Shown: piece after piece, positions 59,465 through 64,000 of the stretch
Layout of the letters: each line of letters begins with the position of its first letter
How positions within the stretch are numbered: the first letter of the stretch is position 1
Assembly: GCF_000969415.1 (NCBI RefSeq)
Contig: NZ_JZEX01000173.1
Coordinates: forward strand, 33,427-97,426
DNA from: Devosia geojensis
Lineage (GTDB): Bacteria; Pseudomonadota; Alphaproteobacteria; Rhizobiales; Devosiaceae
Direction: 5' to 3'
Length of the DNA stretch: 64,000 bases
Notes under the pieces: model-generated
The model's database searches: none
Told to the model about the DNA's origin: nothing
Seen by the model: only the letters and a program-made list of their open reading frames with translations
Program-made: the position numbers and the translations under genes

Positions 59465-62400
59465 TCACGCCGCCTCACGGATCCCACCATCAGCCACCCC
59501 GACCACAAGGCTGGGATTGTTATCCGTGCCGGCGGCGAGATCAGCTTCGAGATGGGCCAACTCCTGCCGCTTCAGTTCGAGCTCGGCCTCGAAGGCGAAG
59601 GCTTCGCCAATGCGTGGCTGATAGGAGGCTAGACGCCGGCGGGCATCCACCAGCCGACAGCGATAATTGTCCTGCTCGCCCTCAAAGTTCGACAGAGCAT
59701 GCTCGAGGCGAGCAATCGCGCCGAGCGGCGTGACCGTGACGGGAAGCTCGATCTCGTGGTCGGCGCCAGTGCGCATCAGCATTGTGGTGTAGCGATACCC
59801 GTCCCGGCCGAAGCGCTCGCCGCTATATTCGACATCGAAGCCGCCGATCTGCCCAATGATCGTGTCACCCTCGTGCTGGAGCTGCACGAGAGTAAGGATT
59901 TCCTTCATCAGCGCGCGGCCGGCGAGCTTGCGCTCGGCGAACACGGTCCCGGTGACGGTCATTGTGAAGGCATCGCCGACGGTCGGCACTAGGCGGACGA
60001 TGTCCTGCCCGATTTCAGCAATGCACCGGGTCGACAGTTCGATTTCGCGTTCAGCGTCGCGGACCTGGCGGCGGATGGCATGCTGGTCGTCGATATGGGC
60101 GGCGTGGAGCCGGTCGAGACGGGCGATTTCGGCCTCAAGCCCCGCCTTTTGCATCAGGCGCTGATCGCCCGATGCGATGGCCTTGGCCATCGCGAACTGG
60201 TTGGCCTGCCCCTCCCCCATATCCTCAAGGCGTCGAATGGACGTGTCGCCGGAGAGCGCGGCCGCGATGAACCGGGCCTTGCGCTCATTGTTTTGCCACA
60301 TGGTGGCGTCGAGCGAGCCGAGCGTTGCGTAGGCATAGAGCCCGATTTCATCGTGCTGGTTGCCCTGGCGAATGATGCGGCCTTCGCGCTGCTCGATCTG
60401 GGACGGAAGCCAGGGAACGTCGAGATGGTGCAGCGCTTTCAGCCGCGCCTGCACGTTGACGCCGGTGCCCATGGTTTCCGACGATCCGATCAGGACCCGG
60501 ACCTTGCCGGCATTGAAATCGTTGAACAGTCGCTGCTTGGCCTCCGACTTCTTGAAATCCTGCATGTAGGCGATTTCCGAAGGCGGCACGCCAAGGCGGA
60601 CCAGCTCGTCGCGGATCCAGCGATAGGCCGAGAAGCCGCGGGAGGCTTCGACATTGATGGTGCCGAGATCGGAGAAGATGAGCTGGCCGGCGCCAGGCTT
60701 GTCGAAGGGCTTGCCGTCCTTGCGGACATATTCGTTCTCGGCCGTCTCCCGCCAAATGCGGAAGGTGTTTCGGACAAGCGCGTTAAGCTTGTTGGCCTCC
60801 TCGTTGTCCATGGCCGGCATGACCAGGCGCAGGTCGATGGCGGCATGGCGGCCGTCGGTGATGACCGAGAGCAGGATGTCGTCGCCGGGCTGCGCCGGCC
60901 CGTCGCGCTCCTCGATGGCCTTGATGCGCTGATCGAGGTGGCGCTGATAAGCCTTGAAGGCGGCGGTCGGCTCGGCCGTGATGATCTGGCGCTTGCCGCC
61001 ATCGATCTCCGGCACCTTCACATAGGTCCGAAGGTCTGCGGGCTGCACCACGTCCGCAAATGAGCGGAACATGGCGATCAACTCGGGGACGTTGACGAAC
61101 TGGGCAAAACGCGTGACCGGCTTGTACTTGCCGGACGGCTGCAATTCGAGTTCGGTCGAGGTGTCGCCGAAAGTCGAGGCCCAGGCGTCGAACTCGTGCA
61201 GACCACGCTCGGCGAGCGCAGCATTATTCATCAGCCGCTGGACGGTGAACATCTCGCCGAGCGTGTTGGTGATCGGCGTGCCGGAAGCGAGCACAAGCGC
61301 CCTGCCCGGATTTTTCGTCTCGATGAATCGAGACTTCACATAGAGGTCCCAGGCCCGCTGCGAGCCATTGGGATCGACGCCCTTCAGAGTCGACATGTTG
61401 GTGGCGAAGCTGAGCTTCCTGAACTCCTGCGCCTCATCGACGATGATCTGGTCGATGCCGATCTCGGAGATGGTGAGCAGATCGTCCTTGCGGGTCGACA
61501 GCGCCTCCAGCCTTTCCTTGTGCCCCTCCTTCATGCGCTCGATACGCTTGCGCGAAAGCCGGTCCCCCCGGTCGACCTTGGTCAGTAGCTCCTCATAGGC
61601 CTCGAGCTCGTCGTGAATCATTTGCAGCTCGAAGGCCGAGGGAATCGAGATGAAGCGGAATGCCGAATGGGTGATGATGATCGCGTCCCAGTTCGCGGTT
61701 GCCGCCCGCGACAGGAAGCGATGCCGCTTCTCCTTGACGAAATTGGTCTCGTCAGCGACCAGAATCCGGGCGTTCGGATAGAGCGCCAGGAACTCGCGGG
61801 CGGCCTGCGCCAGGCAATGGCCGGGAACGACCAGCATGGCCTTGTTGATGAGGCCGAGCCGGCGCTGCTCCATGATCGCGGCCGCGATCGAGAGCGTCTT
61901 GCCGGCGCCAACGGCGTGGGCGACATAGGTCGAGCCAGCCGAGATGATCCGCCAGATCGCCCGTTTCTGGTGCCCATAAAGAGAAAAGGCGCCCGAGGCG
62001 CCTGGAAGCTGGAGATGGTCCCCGTTGAAATGTCGCGGGACCATGTTGTTGAAGGTGTCGTTGTAGAGCCGCGCCAATCGGTCGGTGCGATCCGGATCGC
62101 TCCAGATCCACGTCTGGAACGCCGTCTTGATCTTCTGCAGTTTCTCCTTGGCGGCTTCGGTCTCGACCGTATTGAGGACGCGCCGCTCGCTGTCGCCGTC
62201 CTTCACCGTGTCGAAGATTTGCGGGATCGAGGAATTGAGCACGTCGGACAACAGCTGCCCGGCATCGCGACGATGGGTGCCCCATTCGGTCGTGCCGGCG
62301 GCGCTCCAGCCGAGCTGGCGGGCATTGACGGTCCAGCAAGCAAGTTCGGGCGTGTGGTGGATGCTTATGTCGGCATCCATCGTCTGCTTGACAAAGGCGA

Positions 62401-64000
62401 CGATGTCGGCCGCCGGAATCCAGGGTGCGCCGAGACGGGCGGTGATGTCGGAGGGCCTGAGATCGGCGGGCTGCACGCCCTTGAGCGCTTCGACATTGCG
62501 TGCAAAGGCTGGATCGAGCGCAGCGGCGGCCTCCGCGGCAGCGAGCTTGGAGCGAACGGCGCCAGAGAGATAGGCATCGGCGGTTTGCCAGGAACCGGAC
62601 GTCGGATCCTGGAAGATCGCCTGCCCCAACTCGTCAATGACATCGGCAACATCACGATGCAGCAGTTCCGCGATGTGATCGGCGTCAACATGGCCACGTT
62701 CGTTCAGCACGACGGCGAGAGCATCGGCGGCCGACGTGATGACCGGCGCCGGCGGCGGCGCGATGACGCGCTCGGTGAAGATCGAGCCGGGCCGGGCGGT
62801 ATTGGTCTCGAGGTCGTAGTCCTCGATGGACGCCACCAGCCAGCAATCGGGATCATCGAGGAAGGGCTGGAGATTGGGACGGCGATGCGTCTCCCGCACT
62901 TCGCCGGTTTCCGCATCGTCGGAGGTCGAGACCGTGGTGAAGTTGATCGGCCCGAATTCACGCACGAAGTTGGACCAGGCAATGCGCAGCTTGACCTGTG
63001 CCGGCTTCCACGGCCGGTCGAATTCCTGGGCCTTCAGCACCTCGCGCACCGCGTCGCGGATGGGGATCAGCTTGCGGATGATGCGAGCGTGTTTCTCGGG
63101 GATACCGTCCGAACCCCTCCCCTTGCGGATGGTGATGGTCACGGCCCCACCGTCTACCATCTGCATCAGGGCGGTGTTCTTGCCGATGAAATAGCTGCCC
63201 TCGCGGATGGAGCCTTCCGCCGCCATCCCGAGATCGCCGGCGTGGGCGTCCTCGTCTTCAGCGTCAGCCTCGATGTTTTCAGGCTCGCCGTCATAAAGTG
63301 CTTCCGGGAGGGCGGGGATGGCTGCGGACAATGCCGCCTCGAGATTGACGCCGGCGTGCGGAAGGCAGGTATAGGTTTCGTCGGGGCCGTAGATGCCGTG
63401 CCGCAGGGCGTGGTCTCCCAGCACCAGGTCGGGATGTTCGGCGAACCAGCGATTGACGCGGATCGCGCCCTCATCCTCGGTCGCCGGACGGATCTCGACA
63501 AGGTCGAGCCAGGAGGCGTCACCGACCGCCTCATCGCTCCGCCGCTTGCGGAAGAACAGGATGTCCACGACGACATTCGTGCCGGCATCGGCGCGGAAAC
63601 TGCCCTCGGGCAGGCGGATGCCGGCGACCAGATCGGCTTGTCGCGCGATGTGCTCACGCGCCCGGCTATCGGCCTTGTCCATCGTGCCGCTCGAGGTGAC
63701 GAAGGCGGCGAGACCTCCAGGCTTCAGCCGGTCGATAGATTTGACGATGAAGAAGTCGTGCAGCCTGAGCGAGAGCGTCCGGAAGGACCGGTCGCTGCGC
63801 ACGATCCGGTCGGAAAACGGCGGATTGCCGATCGCCAGGTCGAAGTGCTGTGGCAGGTCGATCTGGGCAAAATCGGCATTGAGGATCCCGCCCCGCGGCT
63901 GCAGGAGCCGGGCGACGCGGGCGGTAACGGGATCGATCTCGATGCCAGTCACTTGGCTGACATCGCGGAGGGCCTCCGGCATCAGAGCCGGGAACAGGCC
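59465..64000 (-). CDS. Giant plasmid DNA methylase-SNF2-type helicase fusion (partial)
   Basis: The frame runs from the window edge, so the N-terminal end is missing; 1511 residues are present. The visible part has an N6-adenine methylase domain with GIEIDPVTARVARLLQPRG and NPPF in AIGNPPFSDR, then an SF2 helicase with Walker A AVGAGKTLSIAAAI, DEAQ in IIVDEAQEF, and QREGRIIRQGNQ, and a C-terminal coiled region. Proteins of about 1600-1700 residues of this type occur on many alphaproteobacterial plasmids, usually with DUF736, ArdC and ParB-like genes. They probably modify or protect plasmid DNA. Confidence 0.9.
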   Translation of the reverse strand, partial: GLFPALMPEALRDVSQVTGIEIDPVTARVARLLQPRGGILNADFAQIDLPQHFDLAIGNPPFSDRIVRSDRSFRTLSLRLHDFFIVKSIDRLKPGGLAAFVTSSGTMDKADSRAREHIARQADLVAGIRLPEGSFRADAGTNVVVDILFFRKRRSDEAVGDASWLDLVEIRPATEDEGAIRVNRWFAEHPDLVLGDHALRHGIYGPDETYTCLPHAGVNLEAALSAAIPALPEALYDGEPENIEADAEDEDAHAGDLGMAAEGSIREGSYFIGKNTALMQMVDGGAVTITIRKGRGSDGIPEKHARIIRKLIPIRDAVREVLKAQEFDRPWKPAQVKLRIAWSNFVREFGPINFTTVSTSDDAETGEVRETHRRPNLQPFLDDPDCWLVASIEDYDLETNTARPGSIFTERVIAPPPAPVITSAADALAVVLNERGHVDADHIAELLHRDVADVIDELGQAIFQDPTSGSWQTADAYLSGAVRSKLAAAEAAAALDPAFARNVEALKGVQPADLRPSDITARLGAPWIPAADIVAFVKQTMDADISIHHTPELACWTVNARQLGWSAAGTTEWGTHRRDAGQLLSDVLNSSIPQIFDTVKDGDSERRVLNTVETEAAKEKLQKIKTAFQTWIWSDPDRTDRLARLYNDTFNNMVPRHFNGDHLQLPGASGAFSLYGHQKRAIWRIISAGSTYVAHAVGAGKTLSIAAAIMEQRRLGLINKAMLVVPGHCLAQAAREFLALYPNARILVADETNFVKEKRHRFLSRAATANWDAIIITHSAFRFISIPSAFELQMIHDELEAYEELLTKVDRGDRLSRKRIERMKEGHKERLEALSTRKDDLLTISEIGIDQIIVDEAQEFRKLSFATNMSTLKGVDPNGSQRAWDLYVKSRFIETKNPGRALVLASGTPITNTLGEMFTVQRLMNNAALAERGLHEFDAWASTFGDTSTELELQPSGKYKPVTRFAQFVNVPELIAMFRSFADVVQPADLRTYVKVPEIDGGKRQIITAEPTAAFKAYQRHLDQRIKAIEERDGPAQPGDDILLSVITDGRHAAIDLRLVMPAMDNEEANKLNALVRNTFRIWRETAENEYVRKDGKPFDKPGAGQLIFSDLGTINVEASRGFSAYRWIRDELVRLGVPPSEIAYMQDFKKSEAKQRLFNDFNAGKVRVLIGSSETMGTGVNVQARLKALHHLDVPWLPSQIEQREGRIIRQGNQHDEIGLYAYATLGSLDATMWQNNERKARFIAAALSGDTSIRRLEDMGEGQANQFAMAKAIASGDQRLMQKAGLEAEIARLDRLHAAHIDDQHAIRRQVRDAEREIELSTRCIAEIGQDIVRLVPTVGDAFTMTVTGTVFAERKLAGRALMKEILTLVQLQHEGDTIIGQIGGFDVEYSGERFGRDGYRYTTMLMRTGADHEIELPVTVTPLGAIARLEHALSNFEGEQDNYRCRLVDARRRLASYQPRIGEAFAFEAELELKRQELAHLEADLAAGTDNNPSLVVGVADGGIREAA

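Noticed and set aside
1..64000. tRNA, rRNA genes and CRISPR arrays
   Set aside because: None recognised by eye; no cloverleaf-like GTTCRA arms in the gaps examined and no regularly spaced direct repeats of CRISPR type.

Overview
The window reads as part of a repABC-type conjugative plasmid of an alphaproteobacterium, most likely a member of the Hyphomicrobiales (Rhizobiales). The evidence is the divergently organised partition genes (repA plus the start of repB on the minus strand), a complete quorum-regulated transfer system in the gene order of Agrobacterium Ti plasmids (traR / traI-trbBCDEJKLFGHI, traAFBH / traCDG), and high-GC coding sequence throughout. No rRNA, tRNA, CRISPR array or intact insertion sequence was seen. 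The species cannot be told from the sequence alone.

Layout. 1-1.7 kb: replication and partition (repB truncated by the window edge, repA, a parS-like site between them). 2.2-3.5 kb: a Fic-domain protein behind a tandem 13-bp repeat array. 3.6-15.7 kb: traR, divergent traI, and the trb mating-pair-formation operon, followed by a lipoprotein and a DUF6894-type small protein. 15.8-24.3 kb: a leftward operon of HigA-like regulator, N6-adenine DNA methyltransferase, SF2 helicase, GIY-YIG (T5orf172-like) protein and GHKL (MutL/MORC-like) ATPase, best explained as a restriction/anti-phage system. 24.5-32.7 kb: the DNA-processing genes traH, traB, traF, traA, a hairpin-rich oriT, and traC, traD, traG.

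33-48.9 kb: a cargo island for metal, oxyanion and sulfur metabolism: an SbtA-like permease with a LysR regulator, TerB and TerC, O-acetylhomoserine sulfhydrylase, two unrelated chrA chromate transporters (one with a rhodanese-ChrB fusion, one with a PadR regulator), an ArsR-rhodanese fusion with an MFS permease, PAP2 phosphatase and a plasmid copy of cofactor-independent phosphoglycerate mutase. Broken YnfA and metallo-beta-lactamase genes show past rearrangement here.

49-64 kb: a plasmid-backbone island read leftward (DUF736, ArdC-like antirestriction protein, four conserved unknowns, a second ParB-like protein and a giant methylase-helicase cut by the window edge). Into it is set a rightward cassette of nucleotidyltransferase, XRE-ImmA/IrrE peptidase and beta-family protein, converging on an sce7726-family PD-(D/E)XK protein; this looks like a second defence or toxin-antitoxin-like module.

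How the parts fit: TraI would make an acyl-homoserine lactone, TraR would sense it and switch on trb and tra through palindromic sites found at traR-traI and in the oriT region. The two defence modules, Fic and ArdC are typical accessory functions for plasmid maintenance and for competition with host or phage. The two most interesting unexplained items are the five-gene methylase/helicase/GIY-YIG/GHKL operon placed directly downstream of traH, and the four-gene sce7726/beta/ImmA/nucleotidyltransferase cassette.
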